The notes: generated by a model from the letters alone, not told the origin. Numbered from the stretch's first letter, positions 1-11,270 are shown. The stretch is 64,000 bases of DNA from Selaginella moellendorffii (GCF_000143415.4 NW_003314265.1:3066559-3130558); one strand, 5' to 3'. Made by a program: numbers and translations.

Positions 1-1576
1 TTCGTCTATGCGTGGTGGAGTAACACAAAATCCCTAAGCCCCAAAGTGGAGCCGAAAGGGTGCCACGTGGTAGTGGCCAAAGCGAAAGCCAAACAAGTGT
101 AACACGTTTGGACTAAAAGCTCCGACTTGAAAGGTTGAGAGCGGGAGTGGAACTCCCAACGACGTGCTCAAGGAACAAGCACGAAGCAAGCAATAAGTGA
201 GTCTCTAGAAAAGGGACACATGAGGACCTGAGATGGACCCAAGATGGAGTCCGAAATAGACCCAAGATGGACCCGAGATGGAGTGTAAGATAGAGTCTGA
301 GATGGAGTCCGAGATGGACCCGAGATGGACCTAAGATGGAGTCTAAGATGGACCCGAGATGGAGTCCGAGATGGAGTCCGAGATGGAATCTGAGATGGGG
401 TCCGAGAAGGACCCGAGATGGAGTCCGAAATCGAGATCGAGACCGAGACCAGGACCGAGACTGGGACCGGGACCGGGACCGAGACCGAGGCCGAGGTCAA
501 GGCCGAGACAGAGCCCAAGCCCAAGTCCGAGTCCGAGTCTAAGTCCAAGTCCAAGTCCAAGTCCAAATCCAAGTTCGAGTCTGAGGGGGTGAAAGCCCAA
601 AGTGTTTGTCTCCAAACCCTGGGGGGTTTGGTGAGCTCCAAAAGTATGGTAGGGGGAGGACTCTAGTGGAGCCAATTTGGCTAAGAAAGGCCAGTTTGTC
701 CCAGGAAGGTTGTACCCAGGTGTTGGGTGATGGGGTAACCACTGGGAAGTCCAAAACTAAAGTGAATACGGACTGACAAGCAGAGTAGCTTGGTGAAGTG
801 TTCAAGAGCTAGCTTTAGTTCCCCCGGGAGATCGAATGGTCGATGCTCCTAATCCATGGGTCGCACTACCTACTTGGATATCTAGCATGGCTCAACAGAA
901 CCTTGCTCTAAGCCCATGGCTAGAACACCCAAAGGTGGAAGGCGGGGAGAGTACCCATGAGGCTCGCGTAGGGCCACGGTATTCCGAAATGTTGTCCCAA
1001 AGGCCCAGACTATGGAAAGGAAGAGGAGTAGTCCTCTAGTGTAGTGACCAAGGATACAGTTGGGTGGTGAGGAAGTCCCAGAGGACCGTGGGACTTAGTG
1101 GTCGGGCTTGTGGGCCTCGATCCAGTGGCAGTGTTGGCGAACACAGCCATGGGCAAAAAGTGACTTAGTGGGGACCAAAAAAGGGATATTGGGGAAGGTT
1201 ATTCCCCATGCTTGTGGGCATCCTATGGATGCTAGGGAGTGAATTTGGGATGATCACTCATGGACAGATAGCCCAGTTTTTGAGAGACGGGACTGTGATA
1301 TAGGTGGTGTCAGACCACCGGTGTGACCAAAGTGAATGGGCATGGCCTTAGCATAACAAGTTGATATGTCGGTGGTACCTTGGGGTGTTGGTCATGGGAT
1401 CGAACACGTGGAGCACTTGGGCCAAATGCCAAGTTTGAGTGGCAGGGATGCCATTCTTGGGGCTAGCAAGCCCAAGTCTGGAATAGGACTTATGGAGGTT
1501 GTGAGTGAGCCTCCTTCAAGTGGTTGGAAGTGTGATTAAGTGACTAAAGTAGAATGGAAAAATTTAGTCGCCTACA
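1..1576 (+). mobile_element. 3' end of a LARD-like LTR element: polypurine tract plus 3' LTR
   Basis: Bases 1-20 match the internal sequence that abuts the 3' LTR of the complete element at 32.4-40.7 kb (there read on the minus strand), including a purine-rich GGTGGTGGAG tract that fits a polypurine tract. The LTR follows from about base 21. Its first bases are damaged (TAACACAAAA instead of TGTGAGACACAAAA). It ends with the family terminus CGCCTACA at 1576. The element therefore runs on the plus strand and its 5' LTR and internal region lie before the window. The LTR contains the family minisatellite. No 5-bp duplication can be checked because the other end is outside the window. Confidence 0.85.
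223..592 (+). repeat. Minisatellite inside the LTR (12-bp GAGATGGAGTCC-type and 6-bp GAGTCC/GAGACC units)
   Basis: A 12-base unit of the form GAGATGGAGTCC/GAGATGGACCCG is repeated many times, then breaks down into 6-base GAGACC, GACCGG and AAGTCC units. The array has almost no stop codons in several frames on both strands, so it gives overlapping long ORFs of serine/aspartate, arginine/aspartate or leucine/glycine repeats. None is a credible protein. Homologous arrays lie in every other copy of this LTR. Confidence 0.9.
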
Positions 1577-2379
1577 GGCCACTAATATATTGAAATAGTA
1601 CCAAATTCTATTTGATTATATTATGCATGTTGATTTTGACATTAGAATGCTATATGTTCTAAGACTGTTCCTATGTTACTTTATGCTTTTGTCTCTTCAC
1701 TCATTAGGTTATACAGTCATAAATTATTCCATACTCCACTTCTTTCGCTCCTTAATTCCATGCTTAAAAATTTAGTTTTGTCCTTTATTCAATGGCCTAT
1801 GGCCCTGAAACTCAAGTTGCACTCTATTGCCCTTAGATATATAGCATATAACACATAAAGTTATACTTTATGGTTATCCTATGGTAAATTACCATAAAGT
1901 AAAAGGTGAAAACCATGTCTTTCATGCAACACAATACTTTCCAACTTGCAAATGTTAAAGCCAAGGCAGAAGAGTGCAACACAAAGTAAGTTTTTGTTTG
2001 CTCCTTGTGTTTTCTTAATCATTGGGCACACAAGTATGCCATGAATCTACTTGCAATAGATGTGGATGAGTTGGGCAATTTTCTCAACTCAAAGTTCAGT
2101 ACTATAGCTGGCATTGATTTCAAGGACTTGGTGTGTGATGAGAAGATAGATAGTTGTGGAATCATGGGGTTTGGTACATTCAACTGGGTGGCTTTAGGGC
2201 TGAAACATGGTACTGCTGGAGGTATTGTGTATGGTAGACACTGCCAAAAATGCCGACAATCCCTCTACAAACCTTGCTTCAGCTGAAGGCAATAGAGGTT
2301 GCATTGAAGTTCATTCTCCAATTGGTGAGAACAAAACAAAACAGCCAAGGGGTAGTGGTGACAAAGCATTTTATTAGAC
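1577..2379. other. AT-rich stretch with no recognisable gene
   Basis: Sequence between the LTR and the maturase fragment. A 93-codon plus-strand ORF at 2005-2286 shows no family I recognise and has no clear splice context. It could be a captured exon or chance. Nothing else is supported. Confidence 0.4.
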
Positions 2380-3365
2380 CAGACTGTGGACGACAAATGC
2401 TTTTCAATGTCCACTCCAATCCAGTCCCAGCCAACAAGGAGCTTCCCATCAACTTGCAGTACGTGTGCTACCTGGACGAGTTTGTGGTGGGAGTCAGGGT
2501 GTCAAGGGCCTTTGCCGAGAGAATACAGGCTCTGGTACTAAAGTTCATGAAGATGGAGCTTCATCTGGAGCCAGACTACGCTTCGTACGTGGGTCGACTC
2601 TTTTCTTTGACGTATAATCCCCGGACAGAAGCAAAAAGGCTGGAGAAATGCTGGAGGAGCAAGTTCCGGAACGTCAAGCTGAGAGAACTTCGCAAGCGGG
2701 TGTGGTCAGACAGGATGAAGAGATTGATGCTGCATGCCTGGATGGTGGGACTCCGAAAAATAAGTCAGGAGTTCCTGGACTGGAACAGTGCAAGAGCATG
2801 GTCCGTCTAAAATCCGAGAATATGGTCAGGGACTTGGCCATTGCCAAGTTGAGGAGTGGAATGACCAGGCTAGCCGTGGAAGAGCTACTCAACACCGAGA
2901 ATATTGTGTTCTACAACATGTCTGCCATTGGGATCCTGGAGGAGATAACCAAGGCGCATCAACACTTGACGGACTTGCTCGAGAAGCACTACAGGGAGAT
3001 CCAAAGCCAGTCCTGCCGAAGAACAAGTCCAAGAGACTGGAGGTGGTATGGAGCTCTTCCAATTCGGCTCATTGCACCGCTTGACACCATCACGGCCAAG
3101 CTGCGCTACATCGGAATGATCAAGCTGATGCTGTTTGCTCGTTTCTCAATGCTCCGGACGAGTCCATCGTCTCTTACTTCCTACACTCTGCTCGCCTACT
3201 ACCGCTGCTCTGACAATTACATCAAAGTGAAGCGTGGTTGGCAATCACCACCTTGGCTGCCAAGCACCAAGAAAACCATTAAGGGAGGACCAGCGTCCCT
3301 GGCATCTCTCGGTTTGGAACAATGAACAAAGCTTCAGCACATCAGGTCTTCTGCAGGATCCCATA
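2380..3365 (+). pseudogene. Truncated copy of the nuclear organelle-maturase gene
   Basis: This segment is a decayed copy of the 3' half of the intact maturase gene at 48.6-51.1 kb, matching roughly 49,850-51,080 of it. It keeps the YLDE box of the reverse-transcriptase domain and parts of the maturase X domain (YYRCSDN). Several short deletions, frameshifts and stops break the frame, for example the loss of bases after the TACGTGG near 2592 and at about 2997. The end retains the last bases of the parent's final intron (CTGCAG before GATCCC), which points to DNA-level duplication rather than retroposition from spliced mRNA. The whole 5' half is missing. Confidence 0.88.
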
Positions 3366-3404
3366 TATTGTTTTTTTTTGAAAATATCATCTAGGGCTCT
3401 TGAA

Positions 3405-4062
3405 AAACTGTGAGCGGAGAATGCAGTGCCTTGCGGCCCATGGCGGCATCCAGCCATGGAGCTCCAGCAGCCACAGCTGCAATGAGCAGCTTGTCAGCGG
3501 ACTTGGAGTTGGAAATCCTGTCGTGGCTGTCAGCCCGTGACGCAGTGCGGGCGCAGCTGGTGTGCAAAGGCCAAGCGTTTGGAAGCTTGCCTGTAGACCA
3601 CATTTGAGGTCTCCCCGTTTTCTTGTTCACAGCAGGAGCGTGTGGCGGCCGCGTCCCGCCAGCCGCTTGAAGAATGGATCTTCGCGCATCAGCCAGGCCC
3701 GCACAGCTACGCGCGAAAGGAGCTTTTAAAAGAGCCTTAGGTAGAATATTCTCACACACACACAAAAGATCCGTTCATCGTGCTGTAATAAGCATATACC
3801 TGGAAACCTAGGAAATTGATGAATTTCGACCTGGCTGCCTGGCTGGGATTCTGGGATTGCTGTCGCCTCGCGATGTGGGAGGCTGGCCCTCGTCAACAAG
3901 ACGTGTCGCCATCGGACGCTGTGTGGAGGCGAATGCTGAAGGAAGTGGTGCGCGATGGCGCCAGGGGCGGGAGTGCGATGGATGTCTACGAGAGGCTCTC
4001 TGTGGGGGTGTTCGTGGAGGAGGACAAGGACAAGGACAAACCCAGGTATGGTGGATAGAAGA
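3405..4062 (+). pseudogene. F-box gene fragments (two broken pieces)
   Basis: At 3410-3607 a short frame encodes an F-box-like start (LSADLELEILSWLSARDAV, then LVCKG), the usual Skp1-binding helix pattern of SCF ubiquitin ligases. A second piece, about 3840-4055, encodes a further F-box-like stretch (LLSPRDVG in one frame, SDAVWRRMLKEV in another), so a frameshift separates its halves. Between them, 3600-3690 is the inverse of 46,250-46,350. The pieces are too short and too broken for a working protein. They are flanked by maturase fragments in opposite orientations. Confidence 0.6.
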
Positions 4063-4089
4063 GATTTTCTCTACTCATGGGAAAATGCG

Positions 4090-4625
4090 TAGCATTGACT
4101 TGTCCAGAGCATTGAGAAACGAGCAAACAGCATCGGGGCGGATGGAGTCGGGCTTGATCATTCTGATGTTGCGCAGCTCGGCCATGATGGTGTGAAGGAG
4201 TGCAATGAGCCGAATTGGAAGAGCTCAATCTCACGAGGTTTAAAATTAACCCTTTACGTCAAGGCTTCTCAAGTCCGTCAAGTGTTGACAGGCCTTGGTG
4301 GACAAGCCTTGGTGGATCCCGATGGCTGACGTTCTCAGTGTTGTGTAGCTCTTCCACTGCCAGCCTTGTCATCCACTCCTCAGCTTGGCAATGGCGAAGT
4401 CCCTAACCATGCTATTGCACTGTTCCAGCTCTGGGAGCTCCTGACTTACTTTTCAGAGTCCCAACATCCACACATGCACCGTCAATCTCTTCATCCTGTC
4501 TGCCTGCGAAGTTCCCTCAGCTTGACGTCACAGAGCGTTTCTCCAGCCTTTTTGCTTCTGTCCTGGATACTTAGCAGTCGTGATCCTCATCCCAAGGAAA
4601 AGAGACAACTAGAAGCTTATTTGTT
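4090..4625 (-). pseudogene. Second maturase gene fragment, inverted
   Basis: Read on the minus strand, this is a decayed copy of about 50,075-50,700 of the intact maturase gene. It is recognisable by the reverse complements of segments around ATCATTCTGATGTTGCGCAG and GATCCTCATCCCAAGGAAAAG-like stretches. Internal deletions and frameshifts remove any long frame. With the plus-strand fragment at 2380-3365 it forms a tail-to-tail pair around the F-box pieces. Confidence 0.85.
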
Positions 4626-5792
4626 CAGGCTGAAATAATCAACCACTAGATGAAAAGAGCCATCTTTTCTTGATGCATCTCAAGTGTATCAATAGGAGAT
4701 CAAGAATGTTGAATAAACCTTTGAAAAGGTTTTGCTTGATATATCTATGTAATGCTTTTAACTCCACTAGTGAAGATTATAAATTGGATTAAATGATGGT
4801 GACTTCCCTTCCATAAACATTCATGTTAGCATTTGGAAGAAAGAGCTAGCTTGTTTGCAACACAAGAAGATGATAGATGATTAGCTATGGTGAAAATAAA
4901 TCACAATGACTAACTCAGCTAATTGGAGAGGAAAAATGACTTAGAAAAGAAGAGAAGAAAAGAAAATGTTAATCAAATTGTTTCAATTAACGTCACACTA
5001 AGAAGACCAATAATGATGAAAGTTTGTGGTATTGAGATAATGTTGAAATAGATATTAGAACAAGTCTCAAATGCCGTCACCTCCACCAGCTTAATTTTGT
5101 ATGTGATGGAGATATATTGACCATCCACCACTTTAACATAAATTCAATATTGTGGTCGTTAAAGGAGAATGCATAAGAAATTACACACTCTTAGTTATAA
5201 AAGACTAAAAATGAGCAATAATATAAAAAAGTTTGGAGATTTGAGAAGGAATATAGCCAAGATGAGAAAGAACAAAGGAGTTGTTTAGTCCAATAGCCCT
5301 AATTAGATTGGATGTTTGTGTTATTGGAACTAGAAGTGCAACATCCAATGAGGACGACAAAGATAGTACTCTTCAAAGTGGTTTGCATATTTACAATACA
5401 TTTAGAGGTGGTTTTCAATCTAGGGTTATTGTTCAACATTGAAGACATGCTATTAACAAATGGCTTCAATCTCCATTAGAACTATGTTTTGTTCATGGAT
5501 AAAAAACAAAAGTTTGATAACAAAGATCCAATTGACATTTTTACAAATGATTGTCACAACAAATAATAGGATTTATGGCCAAGCTAGAAAGAAATAATTG
5601 ATCACACAATAATCTATAAGAAAGAGGATAACCACATAAAACAATGTATCAATGAACTATAATCTTTGAGCTATAAAAAATTATATGGAAAAACCATATG
5701 AAAGAATAAGAAACAGAGCATATATATTTTTTTATATAATGCTGAAAAAAACCATACCAAAATTTGCCACATACCATCCACCAATTTGAACT
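4626..5792. other. AT-rich intergenic sequence, probable transposon debris
   Basis: Low-GC sequence with no ORF above about 60 codons and no recognised domain or repeat boundary. I see nothing that can be named. Confidence 0.4.
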
Positions 5793-5975
5793 TGTATGGT
5801 TTATAAATATATGTATATATATACATGTATTACCATAGCTAAGTAATTATAGTATTATAGTATATAAACCATCCATTTGGGACTAAATCTGATTCATTTA
5901 TTCTTGTATATGAATAGGGGTTTAAACCTCAATTAATATATTTATTCTTATATTTTGAGCACTCTGGTGGAGGAG
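5793..5975 (+). mobile_element. Degraded copia-type LTR
   Basis: About 180 bp similar along its length to the LTR at 10,030-10,212: it shares the TGTATTACCAT/CCTGGCTAAG region, the TATA-like stretch before AATAGGGGTTTAAAC, and the end ...TTGAGCACTC. It lies 4 kb upstream in the same orientation, so the two may be the 5' and 3' LTRs of one old element, but no matching target-site duplication is seen. Confidence 0.55.
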
Positions 5976-6789
5976 AGAGGCATTGCAATTTATCCTTAAA
6001 GGGCAAAGTTTTTTGGCAATGCTTTACTCTAATGTTTGAGATTGTGCTTTTTATCCTTATTTCCTCATTCTCTTTTAGATTTAGATCTATATTAGCTTTT
6101 TGCAAGATCTAGAATTTTAGATATTATTGTGTTTAAGTCTATTCTTTCTTCTAATCTTCATTGCATTCTCTTCTTCTACCATACCATGCTATCATTGATT
6201 AAAGAATATATCACTTAAACTTGTTGATATTATTTTATTGGATTGAACTTTTGGTGCTGTGGGGTGTGATCATATTGGTATTACACCTATCCTTGGTGTG
6301 TTGGTGTCTCTATTTTTTGTGGGATGTGATTATATAGTTTGTTATATTTTTGGTGTTCTACCATTTCCTATTAATGTGGAGTGTGATCGTGATATTGATT
6401 GGTAAGCTATGGATGATGTAGTTTGGTACTTGAAGAATATCCAAAGATTGAGTTTATGGAAAAAAAATATTTACAAGCTTGAATGGATTATAAATTGTGA
6501 TAACAAGTTTGATTATTATGGAGATAACTTTGGAAATGAAAAGATTTTATAAGATAGGTGTTAATCCTTCAATCTGCCATCTGATCCTTTTTTTTTTTAC
6601 CTTTTGCTCTTTAATAACCTTTTCTTATTTCTTAGCTTGAGCCACTTTCTCATATTTTTAATGTTTTTTCCTCATCTACAATGTTTCCTTCTCTTGGCAT
6701 ATCGATCATTTGTGACTTTTATGATTCTCATTCTCAGTCTAGTGTTGAGTTGAGTATTTTATGTCTTCCTCATACTAATCTAAATGTTA

Positions 6790-7150
6790 AGTATATGCAT
6801 GAAGTTGAGAATCTTGCTTTTATTTCATTGGTAGAATCTTTGATCAATTCTAGTGTTGAGTATTTCCTTATTTTAAGGCTTGAGTCATATTGGCTAGTGT
6901 TTTGGGTTGAATGTGTATCCCCACTTGTGAGTGCCATTAAAAGCCTTTATTTTACCATTGTTGTTAAGGAAGTTATGCATTCTCTTAAGAGTGTGAATAT
7001 TATTATTAATTTTCCTATATCAAGTGTTGAGTTGTGTATTGAAGAGGTTGAGTAATGTGAATCTTTTACTTATATTGTGGTGGCTAAAGTATTTTATGAT
7101 AGAAAGTCCCCTATTTTCCAAGCTTTGAGCACATGTCCTTCTTTTAATTT
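6790..7150 (+). repeat. Dispersed repeat, copy 1 (other copy at 24.74-25.15 kb)
   Basis: The stretch around TTTCATTGGTAGAATCTTTGATC through CCAAGCTTTGAGCACATG has a recognisable diverged counterpart at 24,740-25,150 in the same orientation. A 124-codon ORF (6681-7055) overlaps it, but the other copy does not keep that frame open, so it is probably non-coding transposon sequence. The family is not identified. Confidence 0.55.
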
Positions 7151-7191
7151 CCTCATTTCTATATTAATTTCCCCAAGCCTTTAATTTCCCC

Positions 7192-7754
7192 ACTCGAGAG
7201 ATGATCTATAAAGGTTCAAATATAAAGGGAAGAGCCCATAAATAAGAGTGCAACTTTTTTTTTAATCAATTAAGGGTTTTAGGATATTTGGGGTTAAACA
7301 TCTTTGGATTTGAGTAATATTGGGTTAAGTGACCTTTTGAGAAGTCTAAATTCAAAAATTTACATTTGGTATCAAAGTAATCTTGAATTCAACTCTGTTG
7401 GTTGGCTAAGGGAATCACACCACATATTAAAGTTGATATCTAGCAAGTCAAATTTGCTTTAGTTGGGCTCAACCCGAGGGGTAGGGTGTTAAAAGAGCAA
7501 GGCTCTTGAGAGAGCTATGGCTCTTAACTTTTGTTCACGAGGGCATAAATTTGTAGGGAAGTATGGTGGATTGTAAGCAACCAAAAAAATTGACTCAAGA
7601 GATGATTCATAAAAGTTCAAATATAAAGGGAAAGGACCCATGAACATTTTTTTCCAATCGATTAAGGATATTGGGATATTTGGGGTTAAACATTCTTAAA
7701 TCTGTAGTATTGGGTTGAGTGACCTCTTGGGATGTCTAAATTCAAGAGTTTACA
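7192..7754 (+). mobile_element. Old copy of TRIM family 1
   Basis: A diverged relative of the intact TRIM at 37,837-38,409. A 5'-truncated first LTR (7192-7364) ends in TTTACA and is followed directly by TTTGGTATCAAAG, a decayed initiator-methionine-tRNA primer-binding site. A short internal part contains the remnant of the AGAGCAAGGCTCTTGAGAGAGC hairpin-like stretch. A purine-rich tract (GGGAAGTATGGTGGAT) precedes the second LTR (7572-7754, TGTAAGCAACC to TTTACA). There is no coding capacity, as expected for a terminal-repeat retrotransposon in miniature. Confidence 0.8.
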
Positions 7755-8742
7755 GCCAATTGTTTTAAATTCTTTTTTTAATATTTTTTATACACTTTTT
7801 CTTCTTCTACAATGGGTTTTTCTCAATTTTCTTGCTTTCTTTTTTTTGCTCTAACACTTCAAATTTTTTATTCTTCAGAGGAGGAGGTAAAGAGGACCTA
7901 CAGGAGTCTAGCCCCAACAATGGAGTGAGGATAAGTGGATATGATTGTGGAGTGAGGATAAACAATATAGATTATGAAGTGAGGATAAGTATATTAAGTC
8001 TGAATGGAACATCTAACCCTGACGTAATGAGGTTGAATATATGCAATAGTGCAGTGAGGCTAAATATAGATGGTGGAGTGAAAACAAGTGTAGTGAGTCT
8101 AAATAGAGCCAGTGCTTCAAGACATTTTCTTTTAAGGAGGGGATAAAGAAGATGTGGAGGACAAATGGAATGAGTCTAATCTCCCATATGTGGTGTTAGC
8201 AAAGACAAAGGTCATAAATTTGAGTTAACATAGGTCTTAGATGTTAATAAAAGGGTAGATGTAGAGACAAGTTTTACTTATGGTTGTAAGTATAAGTTAA
8301 TAGTGGTCTCAAAGGATTATTAGTAAGTAGACTTAAACATATGATATATTTTTTGTTGCAATAGCATTTCATAGATTGTAGTGGTTCTCGAAGTCTCATT
8401 TGGAGGAAGATTGGGAAGGGAGGATTTTTGGTTTTAGTGACAGGGATTGTTACCACAATTTGGAGCTAGCAGCCAAATAGGGTTGATTCAGTGTTATACG
8501 CATAAGGGATCTATATATCTCCTCTCCAATGCCTGCTTTGGAGTTTGCTCCCTTAGGAGGAGGTTCATGCCCTTTCTCTAGTCCCTATTGCAGGGCTAAA
8601 ATTAGTCGAAGATGAGCTAGTGCACTTGTCTTATATGAGAGGCAAGGTAGCATACTTTAGCCTTGAGTTGGAGGATGTTCACACCTTGCTTAAAGGTACG
8701 AATTGGAACTTCATTGCGATTGGACATTGTTTTGGGACTAGA
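7755..8742. other. Unassigned sequence between two TRIM copies
   Basis: A 104-codon plus-strand ORF at 7832-8146 encodes loosely repeated segments (roughly G/EVRI-x-G/N-I) arising from a GTGAGGATAA-type sequence repeat. I recognise no family and treat it as repeat-derived. The remainder is without a supported gene. Confidence 0.35.
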
Positions 8743-9542
8743 TGTAGCACACCTTATCTCTCTCCCCTTAAGCCAACTGAAAAAGGGGCAATTGCTTAAT
8801 GAAAAAGCTCTTAGTGGCTATTTTATCCTTATTTATCCCCCAAGGTTCCAAGGATCCATGATGACAGTATATCCAAATCTCATCCCATGATCACATACGC
8901 TACACTCACCCCCCCTTCAGAGATGTCAATGTCTTCATTGACTATTGACTAACAACCCCTATTGAGCCAAGGGGAACTAGCACCTCCATTTCCGCACTCA
9001 ATCTACCAATCCTTCCATTGTATAGACCAGTTATTCCATGTGAGGTAACTAGTCATCCACCCGTACTGCAGTCCCACGGTGGATACCTTCATCTTTGGGA
9101 TGCTCCACAAGAAGGACGTACGCATGGATGCCCAATACGTACGATTTTCAAATTTAGGGGTGCTTAAGAGTATATTATATTTTAGGTAGCCACTAATCAA
9201 TGGGAATCAAACCTCCATTTCCGCACTCAATCTACCAATTCTTCCATTGTATAGACCAGTTATTCCATGTGAGGTAACTAGTCATCCACCCGTACTGCAG
9301 TCCCACGGTGGATACCTTCATCTTTGGGATGCTCCACAAGAAGAAGGACGTACGCATGGATGCCCAACTCTGATACCAACTGTAGCGCACCTTATCTCTC
9401 TCCCCTTAAGCCAACTGGAAAAGGGGCAATTACTTGATGAGAGAGCCCTTAGTGGTTATTTTATCCCCATTTATCCCCCAAGGTTCCAAGGATCCATAGT
9501 GACAGTATATCCAAATCTCATCCCATGATCACATGCGCTACA
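8743..9542 (-). mobile_element. TRIM family 2, copy with internal duplication
   Basis: Two 162-bp LTRs (8743-8904 and 9381-9542) match those at 19.7-20.3 kb, in inverse orientation. Each has TGTAGCGCA/TGCGCTACA-type ends. The primer-binding site TTGGTATCAGAG lies, reversed, just before 9381. Flanking pentamers are CTAGA (8738-8742) and CTGGA (9543-9547), one mismatch. The internal part is longer than in the other copy because a segment of about 120 bp (starting CTCAATCTACCAAT) occurs twice, at about 8999 and 9226. No protein is encoded. Confidence 0.88.
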
Positions 9543-10212
9543 CTGGAAGCAGGTTGGTGGTGGAGCGCTCCATGACAAGTCTTGCAAGTCATGGGTAGTA
9601 GGTGGCTTCAAGTTTTGCGGTGGAGTCACTTAGGAGGCGGACGACCTAGAGCAGCGCCGGGCGTTCATGCTCATGGTTTCGTTAGTTTCTTTGAGAGTGC
9701 ACTCTCAATTTTGTATTAGTCTCTAAGGGACTTGGAGTAATGTACTTATATGTTGCCTTTTTACTTTAATTCAAAGTTATGGCTTCGAGGTTGGTTTGAG
9801 CATTTGATTGTTACATATAGAGTTGTAACTGATTCATTGGGATTTTGTAGTCAACTGATGCTTGTGCCATGGCTTTCGGTTTTGTTCCAATCATGGTTGT
9901 CAACAACTTTGTTAGTGGTTTTATAGGAGCTTCAAATTCTTATGGTAGTTTATAATCACCTAACAGAAGCTCCAAATGTTCCATTTAACTTATTGCCATC
10001 ATCTTTTCATTTTCTGAAGGGGAGGATAGTGTAAAGTTTGTAAATATATGTATGTATATACATGTATTACCCTGGCTAAGTAATACATTCATTATAGTAC
10101 TATAGCATATGGACCGTTTATTTGGGACTATATTTGATCCATCCATTCTTGTATATAAATAGGGGTTTAAACCCCAACTAATATACCTATTCTTATATCA
10201 TGAGCACTCACA
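9543..10212 (+). mobile_element. 3' end of a copia-like element: tail, polypurine tract and 3' LTR
   Basis: The LTR (10,030-10,212) starts TGTAAAGTTTG and ends GAGCACTCACA. It is preceded by GAAGGGGAGGATAG, a good polypurine tract. The 490 bp upstream is AT-rich, without a long frame, as expected for the 3' tail of a decayed pol region. The short LTR (183 bp) fits Ty1/copia. A diverged LTR-like sequence lies at 5.79-5.98 kb in the same orientation. Confidence 0.65.
10152..10161 (+). promoter_or_regulatory. TATA box in the copia-like LTR
   Basis: TATATAAATA followed by GGGG sits near the middle of the LTR, where the retroelement promoter is expected. The older LTR-like copy at 5.8-5.98 kb has a similar stretch. 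Confidence 0.5.
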
Positions 10213-10239
10213 AACTTAATATATAAAAAGATATTCCAA

Positions 10240-10935
10240 AACCACATTAGCATGCTGATTAAAGTGTATAGGAAGTGTGGGAGCCTAGAAGGTGATGGAT
10301 AAACTTAAGCCTCAAAATATGGAACTATAGATAGTGATAATTCCTTTGCTATCTTACCTTGCCAAGCAATTGGCCATAGTTTGAGCTGATGGATCTTGAG
10401 GGTGACAGGCCAAGCAAGATGACTTTCATGGCCATCTTGAGAGCTTGAAAGGATCATCCAGAAGGGAGGAATCCTCCACCATTTGATCCAAGAAAGAGGA
10501 CTTGAGTCAAATGTCGACATTAGAACAAGCCTTGTAAACATATTAGTGAGGTGGGGAGATGCAAGAAGTGTGCTCCCAGATGGAAGCTTACGACATCTTG
10601 TCATGGAATTGCATGCTAGTGGCATACTCAGGAGAAATCTCTGCCTGCAAGATGCTGGTCAAAAGTGTGAAACCAAACAAGCTCACACTCAACACTGTCA
10701 TCAATGCTTGTGAAAGTTTGAAGGCTTAGATGCTACGGGAAGCTGGAGGCAGCATTGGAGATCTTTGAGGCTGCCAGCTTGAGACAATAACTTGGAACAT
10801 CATGATCACATCTCTTAGAGATCATTCTTCTTGGCAGGCTGTGATGGGATTCTTCTAAAAAATGCAGCAAGAAATGGCACTGATTGACCCAAGTAACTCT
10901 TCTCACCATGCTTGGGTGAGAAATCAGTCAGCATA
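10240..10935 (+). pseudogene. PPR gene remnant
   Basis: Translated fragments in shifting plus-strand frames show plant PPR signatures: a Y-x-KCGSLE-like piece near 10,265, YDILSWN near 10,590, KPNKLTLNTVINACESL near 10,662-10,715, and KLEAALEIFEA followed by TWNIMI near 10,745-10,800. Stops (TAA near 10,787 and 10,857) and frameshifts break the frame, so this is a decayed relative of PLS-class PPR genes such as the intact one at 58.4 kb. Its 3' part is duplicated in inverse orientation at 28.8-29.14 kb. Confidence 0.7.
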
Positions 10936-11270
10936 GGAGTGGAGCATGAACAAATTAGTCAGCATGGAGCACCCAATAGGGAAAGCAAATACATCAGTCA
11001 GCGTGGGGCACCCAAGTGGGAACATGAAGAAATAGAACTTTCGTGTTGTTATGCGATACAACATATCCATAGCCTTGTGAAATGAAACAAGCATAAGAAA
11101 CGAACTGTTTCCAAAGCGCCAGCAAAGTTACTACCTTCAACAATAGCCAATGTGAGGATGCCAATTGGAAACACAAACAAGCCTGTCATATGATGAGTTA
11201 TTTTGTTCCTTCCTATTTTCCTTCCACAAATCTTACTTTCTTTGTCTCCATGTTGTTCCCTATCATTTCC
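10790..11270 (+). repeat. Segment inversely duplicated at 28,785-29,145
   Basis: The sequence from the PPR remnant (GACAATAACTTGGA) through a series of CAGTCAGCATGG-type short repeats to the CTTACTTTCTTTGTCTCCAT stretch recurs as its reverse complement at 28,785-29,145, next to the 5' end of the NTPase/nuclease gene. The short repeats (ATCAGTCAGC, GGGCACCCAAGTGGGAA) occur three times within the segment. Confidence 0.75.

Noticed and set aside
5793-10212. One complete copia element bounded by the two similar LTR-like sequences
   Set aside because: The distance and orientation fit, but no matching 5-bp duplication, no primer-binding site after the first LTR and no pol domain between them could be shown.
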